DNA from: Pedobacter panaciterrae
GTDB taxonomy: Bacteria; Bacteroidota; Bacteroidia; Sphingobacteriales; Sphingobacteriaceae
Length of the DNA stretch: 64,000 bases
Assembly (NCBI RefSeq): GCF_013204795.1
Contig: NZ_JABMKW010000008.1
Coordinates: 1-64,000 of the forward strand
Direction of reading: 5' to 3'
Part shown: piece by piece, positions 38,040 through 46,119 of the stretch
Numbering within the stretch: the first letter of the stretch is position 1
How the letters are laid out: each line of letters starts with the position of its first letter
Translations under genes and position numbers: made by a program
Notes under the pieces: model-generated
The model's database searches: none
What the model saw: the letters and a program-made list of their open reading frames with translations, nothing else
What the model was told of the DNA's origin: nothing

Positions 38040-38252
38040 CTATTCTTTAGGGGCTTTTTTTACGGAATGAACGGGTTGTTCGCTTTCTTCCCTTTTCTTG
38101 GCAGGGTTCTTAAAGTTTGCCTCTTCCTTGTTATAATCCTTATCCTCAGGCTTTTTTACAGCCTTATTTCCAGCAGGAACCTTGTCTTTAGAAACTTCTT
38201 CTCTGAAGTTACTACTTGGCTTTTCATTTTTCTTTTTAGGTTCGCTATTCAT
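38040..38252 (-). CDS. Small, highly charged, disordered protein
   Basis: 70 residues from the ATG at 38250-38252 (MNSEPKKKNEKPSS). The frame also runs to a TTG at 38258. The sequence is very rich in Lys, Glu, Pro, Asn and Ser and contains no Leu, Ile, Trp, Cys or Thr, so it should be intrinsically disordered, like hydrophilin-type stress proteins. I do not recognise a family. It lies between fmt and the NamZ-like gene, all on the minus strand. Low complexity makes the gene call moderate. Confidence 0.5.
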   Translation of the reverse strand: MNSEPKKKNEKPSSNFREEVSKDKVPAGNKAVKKPEDKDYNKEEANFKNPAKKREESEQPVHSVKKAPKE

Positions 38253-38287
38253 ATCCAAAGTCTTTAATAGCTGCCATTAGCGGCTGC

Positions 38288-39562
38288 TTATGGATATAAC
38301 AAGTATTTTTTGCGCATTGTTTTGTAATTACTTAATCCCGGCTCCCAGCTTGCCCTTATTTCTTCTTCAGATTTACCGGCAATAATCTGCGCCCTAAAGC
38401 TCGAAACGCCAATAAGCTTTTCAATAGTGCCCATTTGTTTGCTCAATTTAGAGTTAAAGAAATCTGCTTTGTTTGGAGATGCCTTGTATAACTCAATTAA
38501 CCAGCTCAGTTTTATTTTCTTTTCCTTTCTAAACTCGTTTACATCGTATTCCCTAAGATCCAACCCATAACAAAGCTGGTTCATAAACAATGGAGATTCA
38601 GACATCCCTTTAATGCTTTTTGGGGTAAACGAAAAGGTGTATTTATCCTTTAAAAAAGGAGAACCCACTATAGTAAATGGAAACATAGTGCCGCGCCCAT
38701 GGTTTAAATAAGTGCCCTCAAATAAGCAGGTAGTAGGGTATAGTAAAATCGACTGCGCAGTATTTAAGTTTGGTGATGGTTTTATCGGGAGTTCATAAGG
38801 AGTATCATGCGTATAGTTGGCAACCTTAATTACTTTGATCTTGCATTTCAATTTATTATCAAGCCAGCCTTCTCCATTTAGCATTTGAGCGTATTCGCCT
38901 ACAGTTAATCCATGTACAACTGGAATAGGTTTTAAACCAATACCCGATTTGTGCTGCGGCTCCAATATAGGCCCATCAATGTAAAAACCATTAGGATTTG
39001 GTCTGTCAAGAATCAATACTTCTTTTTTATTAGTGGCACAGGCTTCCATTACATGTTGCAAAGTATTTATGTAAGTATAAAAACGAACACCAACGTCCTG
39101 AATATCGAATATCATCACATCAATATCAGCTAAATCTGCAGCTGTAGGGGCCGAGTGTTTTCCATATAATGAAACCACTTTAATGCCTGTTTTTTTATCA
39201 ATTTCATCATCAACGCTAGTACCATTGCTGGCATCGCCTCTAAAACCATGCTCGGGTCCAAATATCTTAACCACTTTCACACCAAGCGCAAGTAGGCTAT
39301 CAACCGTTGTTTCTTTTCCAATAATGGAGGTTGGGTTTACCACCATACCTACTCGTTTTCCTTTTAGATAAGGCACATACAATTCCGTTTGTTCTGCACC
39401 AGTACGCAGCTCCTCTGCTTTGGGCTTGTCAAAGTTTTCGGCTTTTACCTTATATGGATTTGGCACGGCAGGGTTAAGCGCTATTTTGGTCGATGATCCA
39501 CAAGCCTGAAGAGAAAGCGTAAGCAATGCAGTACTTAAAATATGTATAATGGATGATGTCAT
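38288..39562 (-). CDS. namZ: DUF1343 exo-beta-N-acetylmuramidase NamZ-like lipoprotein
   Basis: 424 residues with a lipoprotein signal (LLTLSLQACGSSTK, Cys about 21). The domain matches DUF1343: GKRVGMVVNPTSIIGKETTVDSLLALGVKVVKIFGPEHGFRGDASNG, VMIFDIQDVGVRFYTYI, LDRPNPNGFYIDGPILEP, PSPNLNTAQSILLYPTTCLFEGTYLNHGRGT. This family contains the exo-lytic MurNAc hydrolase NamZ, which frees terminal MurNAc from peptidoglycan fragments for recycling. It is probably anchored in the periplasm or outer membrane. No other recycling genes are adjacent. Confidence 0.88.
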   Translation of the reverse strand: MTSSIIHILSTALLTLSLQACGSSTKIALNPAVPNPYKVKAENFDKPKAEELRTGAEQTELYVPYLKGKRVGMVVNPTSIIGKETTVDSLLALGVKVVKIFGPEHGFRGDASNGTSVDDEIDKKTGIKVVSLYGKHSAPTAADLADIDVMIFDIQDVGVRFYTYINTLQHVMEACATNKKEVLILDRPNPNGFYIDGPILEPQHKSGIGLKPIPVVHGLTVGEYAQMLNGEGWLDNKLKCKIKVIKVANYTHDTPYELPIKPSPNLNTAQSILLYPTTCLFEGTYLNHGRGTMFPFTIVGSPFLKDKYTFSFTPKSIKGMSESPLFMNQLCYGLDLREYDVNEFRKEKKIKLSWLIELYKASPNKADFFNSKLSKQMGTIEKLIGVSSFRAQIIAGKSEEEIRASWEPGLSNYKTMRKKYLLYP

Positions 39563-39759
39563 TTAGTAATTTTTTCTAACTAATAAAAAAACGAGACAAA
39601 AAATAAATGAGTTGTTTAGGTAACGTTAACTTTTGAAGAACCCTAACTCTATAAAGTTAAAGGTAATAAAAAATGGTTGATTAGAGATCTCATTGTATAT
39701 TTCGGTTCAGCTTACATGTTACCAATGGCTGATCATAAATTCAAAGCGTGCAAAAAAGG

Positions 39760-39783
39760 CGCCCGGGACGGATGGCCCGGGCG
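39760..39783 (-). terminator. Intrinsic terminator of the ferritin-like gene
   Basis: CGCCCGGG (39760-39767) and CCCGGGCG (39776-39783) form a perfect 8-bp GC stem, 7 bases past the stop. On the minus strand it is followed by CTTTTTTG, a clear U-run. The GC-rich stem stands out in this AT-rich region. Confidence 0.85.
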
Positions 39784-39789
39784 GTAGTA

Positions 39790-40341
39790 CTATTCAGCAG
39801 CAGCCTGCTCGTTGATCGCACCAACAGCGATTTCGGTCAGAGCTACATCAGTTGCTTTTTCATTATCCAGGGTGAACTGCAGCAGTTCAGCCACATCACT
39901 GTGTCCCATGTTCTTTGCGAAGACCACCAAGGTGCCATAAGTTGCGATCTCATAATGCTCGACCTTTTGCGCTGCCAGAATCAGTCCTGCGTCGCGGATC
40001 AGTGTTCCCGCGTCAGTATCTTCGATGATGCTGTTTGCCTCTTTAAGTAATCCTTCCATCGCATCACATTTTTTTGCCTGTGCTTTTTCGTCAAGCAGAG
40101 CAAAAACCTGTTCCAGAGTTGCGATATGAGTGTTGGTTTCCTCAGCATGCTTTTCAAATGCTGCGGCAAGTTCAGGACTCGTGGCTGCTTTTTTCATTTT
40201 TGGGAGGGCTTTAACCAGGTGCTTTTCCGCCCAGTAAATGTCTTTCAATTCATCCACGAAGAATTCATGAAATTCAGAATCTTCCATTTTTCCTGTTTTC
40301 GGAGTTACCGCTTTTTTAGCTGTTGTTTTTGTAGTTGCCAT
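39790..40341 (-). CDS. YciE/DUF892 ferritin-like stress protein
   Basis: 183 residues. A Lys/Ala/Thr-rich N-terminal tail of about 17 residues precedes a four-helix ferritin-fold domain with helices carrying EFFVDELKDIYWAEKHLVKALPKM, AFEKHAEETNTHIATLEQVF, GLILAAQKVEHYEIATYGTL and LLQFTLDNEKATDVALTEIA. Glu/His pairs (EKH, HAEET, EHYE) suit a diiron site. These proteins are commonly induced by osmotic and general stress. The basic tail might bind DNA, as in Dps-like proteins (inference). A strong terminator follows. It opens a stress-gene rich region. Confidence 0.88.
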   Translation of the reverse strand: MATTKTTAKKAVTPKTGKMEDSEFHEFFVDELKDIYWAEKHLVKALPKMKKAATSPELAAAFEKHAEETNTHIATLEQVFALLDEKAQAKKCDAMEGLLKEANSIIEDTDAGTLIRDAGLILAAQKVEHYEIATYGTLVVFAKNMGHSDVAELLQFTLDNEKATDVALTEIAVGAINEQAAAE

Positions 40342-40580
40342 GATGATGTTTTTTATGGGTTAAATGTATGTTCTTAACACTAAAGAGATAATTTTGTTTA
40401 ATTTATTTTGTATTTTTATAAACAAAATGTACAGATAATACTGCCCAGGGCTATTATTCAATCATATTAAGCCATTTTTTATTTTTTTTGAAGTCCATGC
40501 TTAAAACCTTTTATCCCTGCCACTGTTAATAGCGTTATTTACATAAGCTATGAAAACAATTAAACCTAAATTCAATCAAA

Positions 40581-40862
40581 ATGGAACCATTCAACATAAA
40601 GATCAGCCATGGTAGTCGGCAGCTTACTTTAACCATTCTTCCATTGGAGGATGATGTATTTAAAATCATTTATTACAACGGAATTCTGGGTGGAGTTAAA
40701 AAGCAGGGAAAACAGTGGGAACTACTTTCTTTAGATGAAGTTGCAGGCGAGGACCTGCCTTTTTATGAACCAAAACATGGAGAAGACCGTATCGAAATAG
40801 AGCTCACTGAACAAATTGCAGACCGCATCGGTGTAGAGATTGAGCTTCATTTGGAGGAGTAG
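40581..40862 (+). CDS. Small hypothetical protein
   Basis: 93 residues, acidic at the C-terminus, with no signal peptide or membrane segment. The sequence starts MEPFNIKISHGSRQLTLTILPLEDDVFKI and has an alternating beta pattern. I do not recognise the family, but the regular codon use and the DUF72 gene 31 bases downstream on the same strand support a real gene. Confidence 0.65.
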   Translation: MEPFNIKISHGSRQLTLTILPLEDDVFKIIYYNGILGGVKKQGKQWELLSLDEVAGEDLPFYEPKHGEDRIEIELTEQIADRIGVEIELHLEE

Positions 40863-40893
40863 CAGTAAACCTGCTTAGTTAAAAATACTTTTT

Positions 40894-41667
40894 ATGAAGT
40901 CCTACTTAGCAAATTATTATTCAGGAACCAGTGGCTTACTGCTGCCGGTTCGCAATAAACTTTTCTATCCGGAGGAATTTAAAGATAAAAGTAGATTATG
41001 TTTCTACAGTTCGATCATGAACAGTATAGAAGTCAACAGCTCTTTTTACAAAGTTCCGATGGCTTCTACGGTGAAGAAATGGGCTGAGGATGTACCCGAA
41101 ACATTCAGATTTACTTTTAAACTTTCCAAAGAGATTACTCACAACAAGGAGCTGGCTTTTGATCCGCAGGCGGTAAGTGCTTTTATGGAAGTTATCGCAT
41201 TTGTGGGGGATAAAAGAGGTTGTGTTTTGGTCCAGTTTCCGCCGAGTGTGCGAATAGGTAATTTAAAGCAGCTGGAGCTCCTAATGAGTGTCCTGCGTAA
41301 AAGTGATCCGCATTACACCTGGAACATCGCTCTGGAATTCCGGCACGTTTCCCTTTATAGTGATGTAGTATACAGGCTACTGGAAGATTACCGAATGGCG
41401 ATGGTGATCCAAGATAAGCCGCCAGCGGTAACACCCATGATGGAAAGCGAGCTTCCTTTCGTATACCTGCGCTTTCATGGACCGGGAGGCAGTTATAGGG
41501 GAAGTTATGAGGATGAGCTGCTTTATGAGTATGCAGCCTACATTAATGACTGGATTTCAGAAGGAAAAACCGTGTACAGCTATTTTAACAACACCATGGG
41601 AGAAGCGATAGGTAACCTGTTTACGCTTAGTGATTTGGTGGGGACTCTGGCTCTGAATAACAATTGA
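40894..41667 (+). CDS. DUF72 domain-containing protein (YecE-like)
   Basis: 257 residues of the TIM-barrel DUF72 family: YYSGTSGLLLPVRNKLFYPEEF, YSSIMNSIEVNSSFYKVPMASTVKKWAEDVPETFRFTFKLSKEITHNKEL, VLVQFPPSV, and the C-terminal VYLRFHGPGGSYRGSYEDELL and VYSYFNNTMGEAIGN. The family is widespread and conserved, but its biochemical role is unclear to me. It is often near stress or radiation-response genes. It lies 31 bases after the small hypothetical gene and about 270 bases before kaiC. Confidence 0.88.
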   Translation: MKSYLANYYSGTSGLLLPVRNKLFYPEEFKDKSRLCFYSSIMNSIEVNSSFYKVPMASTVKKWAEDVPETFRFTFKLSKEITHNKELAFDPQAVSAFMEVIAFVGDKRGCVLVQFPPSVRIGNLKQLELLMSVLRKSDPHYTWNIALEFRHVSLYSDVVYRLLEDYRMAMVIQDKPPAVTPMMESELPFVYLRFHGPGGSYRGSYEDELLYEYAAYINDWISEGKTVYSYFNNTMGEAIGNLFTLSDLVGTLALNNN

Positions 41668-41941
41668 TCGATGTAGTGTGTTTAAGCGACATCACTTCAT
41701 CCCATCCTTACTACGTGTTTGGTGTATTGCAAACAATATGGGTGGTTAACTGTTTTTCATTAATATTTTAACAAAGAGAGTAAGATATGCTTTGGTAATG
41801 CGTGGAATCTCCGGGGATTGTAACTGGTGTTATGGGTTAAGAAATGCGAATTAAGCGAATTAAAAGGATGAGGCTTAAGGCAACTAGCTAATCCTGAAAT
41901 TTAATAATTATTTGATAGATTTAGAAAAGTGTCCGATTATA

Positions 41942-43666
41942 ATGACTAAGAAAATAAATAAACTGCAGGATCAGAAAAAAGCAGGGCTACTGCCGAAATC
42001 ACGAACAGGAATTAATGGTTTGGACGAGATAACCGAGGGTGGTCTTCCAGCTGGCAGGCCTACCTTGATATGCGGCTCGGCTGGGTGTGGTAAAACGCTT
42101 ATGTCTATAGAATTTATTGTGCGGGGGGCGTTAATTTACAATGAGCCAGGTGTATTTATGGCATTTGAAGAGAAAGCAGATGAGTTGGCCGTGAACGTTG
42201 CTTCCCTGGGCTTTGATTTGAATCAGTTGATTGACGATAAGCTGATCAGAATAGACCACGTTCATATTGAAAGGAGCGAAATTGAAGAGACGGGTGAATA
42301 TGATCTCGAGGGCCTTTTCATTAGGCTCGGTTATGCGATAGACAGTATAGGTGCAAAGCGCGTTGTATTAGATACCATTGAAAATCTTTTTGCAGGATTA
42401 GACAACCAAACTGTATTAAGGTCTGAAATCCGCAGACTCTTCCAGTGGTTAAAAGAAAAAGGTGTTACTGCAATCATTACCGGTGAGCGAGGTGACAACT
42501 CTTTAACCCGGCAGGGCTTAGAGGAATATGTATCTGACTGTGTAATTCTGTTAGAGAACAGGATCAGTAACCAGATTTCAACGCGGTTGCTGAGAATCGT
42601 TAAATATCGCGGTTCTGTACATGGTACTAATGAATATCCCTTTTTAATTGACGAAGACGGCATTTCTGTACTGCCCGTCACTTCCTTACAACTGGATTCC
42701 GCAGTTTCTACAGAATCGATCTCTTCAGGGATCGCCAGCCTTGATACAATGCTGGGCGGCGCTGGATTTTACAAGGGAAGCAGCATCCTGATTTCCGGCA
42801 CTGCCGGTACAGGTAAAACCAGTATTGCATCTTCGTTTGCAAACGCCAATTGTTTGGATGGTAAAAAATGCATCTATTTTGCTTTTGAAGAGTCACCTCA
42901 TCAAATCATTAGAAATATGCGTTCTATTGGCATTGATTTGAATAACCATATAAAATCTGGCCTCCTGGAATTCCATGCTTCCAGGCCAACCTTACATGGG
43001 CTAGAGATGCATCTGGTCGCTATCCATAAGAATATTAAACGGTTTAAACCTGATATTGTGGTCCTTGATCCGGTTACCAATCTTATTACTGTAGGATCAG
43101 TAAGTGAAGTAAAGTCTATGTTGATCAGGTTGGTGGATTACCTGCAAAACGAGGGTATCACGGTAATGTTTACCGCACTTTCCTTAAATAACACTTTCAA
43201 TGAGCAGACAGATGAGGGAATATCTTCTTTAGTAGACGCCTGGCTGCTCATCCGGGATATTGAGTCAAATGGCGAGCGCAACCGTGGTTTATATGTGATG
43301 AAATCGAGAGGTATGGGACACTCTAACCAGATCAGGGAATTTATCATCGCAGACGAAGGTCTGGAGTTGGTAGATGTTTACCTGGGTCCAGATGGTGTTC
43401 TGGTCGGTTCGGCAAGAGAAGCACATATTTTACGTGAGCAAACGGGACAGGCCCTGCACGGTCAGGCGGTTAGTCGTAAAGATCGTGAAATTAGCAGAAA
43501 ACGTAAGTTGCTGGAAGCGAAGATCGCCGGATTGCAGACCGAATTCGAATCTGTGGAAGAGGAACTAAACAAGGTATATCTTGAAGAAGAATTGAAACAT
43601 AAAATACAAGAAGATAACCGAAGGGAGATGATTGAAAAACGCAAGAGCATTAAAGCAAAGAAATAA
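41942..43666 (+). CDS. kaiC: KaiC-like RecA-superfamily ATPase with two ATPase domains (KaiC2-type)
   Basis: 574 residues from the ATG at 41942 ([13 protein letters not shown]); a TTG 30 bases upstream is a less likely start. Two tandem KaiC domains: CI with Walker A GSAGCGKT (K51) and catalytic Glu pair E76-E77; CII with GTAGTGKT (K292) and E316-E317. The position matching cyanobacterial S431/T432 is S428-S429 in EGISSLVDA, the Ser-Ser form known from KaiC2 proteins. The C-terminus (about 500-574) is a charged coiled coil in place of the KaiA-binding tail. Its stop overlaps kaiB1 by one base (TAATG). It likely works as a phosphorylating ATPase timer or stress switch. No kaiA is seen. Confidence 0.93.
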   Translation: MTKKINKLQDQKKAGLLPKSRTGINGLDEITEGGLPAGRPTLICGSAGCGKTLMSIEFIVRGALIYNEPGVFMAFEEKADELAVNVASLGFDLNQLIDDKLIRIDHVHIERSEIEETGEYDLEGLFIRLGYAIDSIGAKRVVLDTIENLFAGLDNQTVLRSEIRRLFQWLKEKGVTAIITGERGDNSLTRQGLEEYVSDCVILLENRISNQISTRLLRIVKYRGSVHGTNEYPFLIDEDGISVLPVTSLQLDSAVSTESISSGIASLDTMLGGAGFYKGSSILISGTAGTGKTSIASSFANANCLDGKKCIYFAFEESPHQIIRNMRSIGIDLNNHIKSGLLEFHASRPTLHGLEMHLVAIHKNIKRFKPDIVVLDPVTNLITVGSVSEVKSMLIRLVDYLQNEGITVMFTALSLNNTFNEQTDEGISSLVDAWLLIRDIESNGERNRGLYVMKSRGMGHSNQIREFIIADEGLELVDVYLGPDGVLVGSAREAHILREQTGQALHGQAVSRKDREISRKRKLLEAKIAGLQTEFESVEEELNKVYLEEELKHKIQEDNRREMIEKRKSIKAKK

Positions 43667-43974
43667 TGGGGACGACGGAACAAACCTGGGAATTAAGGCT
43701 GTACATCGCCGGTAAGACACCAAAGTCTGTAAGTGCGCTAAGCAATCTTAAGAAGTATTGTGAAGAACATTTACATGGCAAATATAAAATAGAAGTGATC
43801 GATTTGCTAGAGAAGCCACAATTGGCCGAAGGCGACCAGATTTTTGCCGTGCCAACCCTGGTAAGAAAAGTTCCGGTGCCGATCCGTAAAATTATCGGGG
43901 ATCTCAGTAATGAGGAGAAAGTTCTTGTCGGTTTAAATATCATCTCTGTAAAATCGAGTGTAGATGTCAAATAG
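43666..43974 (+). CDS. kaiB: KaiB-like protein 1
   Basis: 102 residues, the size of cyanobacterial KaiB, with very close resemblance to it over the core: [48 protein letters not shown], and [22 protein letters not shown]. KaiB binds KaiC and can switch between two folds, one thioredoxin-like. The acidic C-terminal tail of the cyanobacterial protein is absent. Its ATG overlaps the kaiC stop and its own 3' end overlaps kaiB2 by 11 bases, so the genes are translationally coupled. Confidence 0.95.
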   Translation: MGTTEQTWELRLYIAGKTPKSVSALSNLKKYCEEHLHGKYKIEVIDLLEKPQLAEGDQIFAVPTLVRKVPVPIRKIIGDLSNEEKVLVGLNIISVKSSVDVK

Positions 43975-44260
43975 CTCACAATATCAACTGGTGCTGTTTA
44001 TTTCTGGCGCGTCGCCGAATTCTGTGCGCGCATTAAATAACCTCAAGCAAATTTGCGAAATACACCTTAAAGGAAATTATAAACTGGAAGTGGTGGATGT
44101 ATATCAGCAACCGGAGCTAGCAAAGCAAGAGCAGATCATTGCCCTCCCCACTTTAATCAGAAAAAATCCGACCCCCACGCGGCATTTGATAGGCGACATG
44201 TCTGATCGGGCCAGAGTTTTGCGCGGACTGGGCATTAATCCCTCAGATATAGCGATCTAA
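43964..44260 (+). CDS. kaiB: KaiB-like protein 2 (diverged paralogue)
   Basis: 98 residues with the KaiB fold signature [75 protein letters not shown]. It is more diverged from cyanobacterial KaiB than its neighbour: [16 protein letters not shown] replaces PxPxRRIIGDLSDREK. It could bind a different KaiC state or compete with KaiB 1. It overlaps kaiB1 by 11 bases and is followed 6 bases later by the histidine kinase gene. Confidence 0.94.
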   Translation: MSNSSQYQLVLFISGASPNSVRALNNLKQICEIHLKGNYKLEVVDVYQQPELAKQEQIIALPTLIRKNPTPTRHLIGDMSDRARVLRGLGINPSDIAI

Positions 44261-44266
44261 ATAGTT

Positions 44267-45493
44267 ATGCAGTACGAAAATACAAAGGAGCAACTGGAAG
44301 CCGAATTGGCGGAATTACGGCATCAACTGGAGGAAGCCACTGACACGATAGAGGCCATCAGAACTGGAATGGTAGATGCCCTAGTGGTGCAGGGCACATC
44401 CGGCCATCAGATCTATACACTTAAAAGTGCCGACCGTACCTTTAGGGTCTTAATCGAAAAAATGCAGCAGGGAGCGGTTACACTGAACAGTTCGGGTGTC
44501 ATACTTTACTGCAATAGCTATTTTGCGGACATGTGTGCCATAACCTTGGATGAGATTATCGGAAGGCACTTTGATGAATTTATCGGTGGGTATACCGCTG
44601 AAAAATTAAGCATTGTTTTATCCGCTGAAGGGCTGCGTGATTATAAAACCAAAGAAGTGCTAACTACAAATAGTGGTAAAGAAATGCCCGTTCAGCTTTC
44701 ATTTACCAATCTCGATATGGAAGATGGTACGGCCTTAAGCATCATTTGTACAGATTTGACACAGCAGATAGAGGCTCAAAATAAAGCTGCAGATTTAACG
44801 GCCAAGACCGAAATGATTAAGCGAAAAGATGAATTTATCAGCATTGCCAGTCATGAACTCAAAACACCCATGACCAGTTTGAAAGCGTATTTACAATTAA
44901 TCTCCAGGTACAGTAATGACAGTATCCCGGACCAGTTCACCATGCTAATCACTAAGGCTTCTGGTTCTTTAAATAAACTGGAGATATTAGTGAACGACCT
45001 GCTGGATGTGAGTAAGATACAAGCGGGCAAACTAAACTTCAGTAAAACCAAAGTTGAGATAAGCTTCCTTGTGAGAACATGCATAGAAAATGCTGGTTAT
45101 ATGTTTCCTGATTTTAAACTGAGACTCGACGCTGAAGGTGATTTTTTTGTATTGGGCAATCAGGAGCGGTTGGAACAGGTAGTGATGAATATGATCAGCA
45201 ACGCCGTGAAATATTCTCCTGAAAATCGGAATGCTCTTATTAAGGTCTCCGCGGATGGCGATATGGTCAGAATTGCCGTTACGGATTACGGTATTGGTAT
45301 GACTGAGCTGCAGCTCGGGAAAATTTTTGATCGTTTTTATCGCGTGGATGAAGCCAGTGTTCTGGCAGGGGGCTTAGGAATGGGCCTTTATATCTCCGAG
45401 GAAATTGTAAAGTCTCATGAGGGAGAAATGGGAGTTGTCAGTAACCTCGGCAAAGGGTCAACCTTCTATGTATTGTTACCATCAATAAGTTAA
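44267..45493 (+). CDS. PAS-domain sensor histidine kinase of the Kai operon
   Basis: 408 residues. An N-terminal coiled coil (about 1-30) runs into EAIRTGMVDALVVQGTSGHQIYTLKSADRTFRVLIEKMQQGAVTL, then a PAS domain (about 65-175), HisKA with ASHELKTPMTSLKAYL (phospho-acceptor H196), and an HATPase domain with MNMISNAVKYSP (N box), VTDYGIGM (G1), FDRFYRVDE (F box) and GGLGMGLYISEEIVKSHEG (G2). There are no membrane spans, so it is cytoplasmic. Unlike SasA it has no KaiB-like N-terminal domain, so any link to KaiC may go through the separate KaiB proteins. No response regulator lies nearby. Confidence 0.93.
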   Translation: MQYENTKEQLEAELAELRHQLEEATDTIEAIRTGMVDALVVQGTSGHQIYTLKSADRTFRVLIEKMQQGAVTLNSSGVILYCNSYFADMCAITLDEIIGRHFDEFIGGYTAEKLSIVLSAEGLRDYKTKEVLTTNSGKEMPVQLSFTNLDMEDGTALSIICTDLTQQIEAQNKAADLTAKTEMIKRKDEFISIASHELKTPMTSLKAYLQLISRYSNDSIPDQFTMLITKASGSLNKLEILVNDLLDVSKIQAGKLNFSKTKVEISFLVRTCIENAGYMFPDFKLRLDAEGDFFVLGNQERLEQVVMNMISNAVKYSPENRNALIKVSADGDMVRIAVTDYGIGMTELQLGKIFDRFYRVDEASVLAGGLGMGLYISEEIVKSHEGEMGVVSNLGKGSTFYVLLPSIS

Positions 45494-45542
45494 GCAAGGT
45501 GTTCGGAATGATCAAGAACATTAACAAAATGCAAACATTTAC

Positions 45543-45550
45543 GGGGGGGG
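45543..45550. repeat. Run of eight G bases upstream of the PPOX gene
   Basis: An uninterrupted G8 tract in an otherwise AT-rich intergenic stretch 31 bases before the PPOX start. Such tracts can slip during replication and alter promoter spacing, but there is no direct sign here that it does. Confidence 0.4.
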
Positions 45551-45580
45551 CTTGTTAACCAAAGAACAAAGCCAAAAATT

Positions 45581-46117
45581 ATGAATAGCATTAATCAAAA
45601 CCAGCCGGAAGAAAATTACGAAAACTTGAATAACAAGGACGCAGTGGAAAAAATCAGAGAACTCATTGCGGAGTCGGACATTTGTTTTTTCTGTACAAAG
45701 GCAGAAACAGGGCCTTCTATGGGGGTTCGGCCAATGAGTATACAGCAAGTAGAAGATAACGGAGACCTTTGGTTGGTTAGTGCCAATGATAGTCATACCA
45801 ATCTGGAAATTAAGATGGCGCCTGAAGTAAAGCTCTACTTTAAAGGCTCCAAATATTCGGACTTCCTGTATTTGACCGGTACAGCAACCATTCATGATGA
45901 TAAGGCAAAAATCAAGGCGCTCTGGAAGCCGCTCATGAAAACCTGGTTTACAGAAGGAGAAAATGATCCTAGGATATCATTAATTAAAGTAAGTCCTGGT
46001 GATGGTTATTATTGGGATACAAAAAACGGCAACTTGGTTGCAGGCGTTAAAATGCTGATCGGTGCCGCAATAGGTAAGACATTAGACGATTCCATAGAAG
46101 GCCAGCTCAAAGTATAA
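45581..46117 (+). CDS. Pyridoxamine-5'-phosphate-oxidase-family general stress protein
   Basis: 178 residues of the split-barrel PPOX-like flavin-binding fold: KIRELIAESDICFFCTKAETGPSMGVRPMSIQQVEDNGDLWLVSANDSHTNLEIKMAPEVKLYFKGSKYSDFLYLTGTATIHDD and WFTEGENDPRISLIKVSPGDGYYWDTKNG. This arrangement matches the general-stress-protein subgroup (GSP26-like), not PdxH. It likely binds FMN, FAD or F420-like cofactors. Its promoter region contains a G8 run. It ends 2 bases from a convergent membrane protein gene. Confidence 0.88.
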   Translation: MNSINQNQPEENYENLNNKDAVEKIRELIAESDICFFCTKAETGPSMGVRPMSIQQVEDNGDLWLVSANDSHTNLEIKMAPEVKLYFKGSKYSDFLYLTGTATIHDDKAKIKALWKPLMKTWFTEGENDPRISLIKVSPGDGYYWDTKNGNLVAGVKMLIGAAIGKTLDDSIEGQLKV

Positions 46118-46119
46118 AA

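Noticed and set aside
39626..39660. TTAACTTT/AAAGTTAA 8-bp inverted repeat upstream of the NamZ-like gene
   Set aside because: Short, AT-rich and with a 19-base loop; likely chance.
41912..41941. Upstream TTG start for kaiC
   Set aside because: The ATG at 41942 is a normal start and the ten extra residues have no family support, though it cannot be excluded.
43964..44260. Possibility that the second KaiB is a frameshifted duplicate
   Set aside because: It is a complete, distinct KaiB-length protein with its own start and diverged sequence, so a true paralogue.
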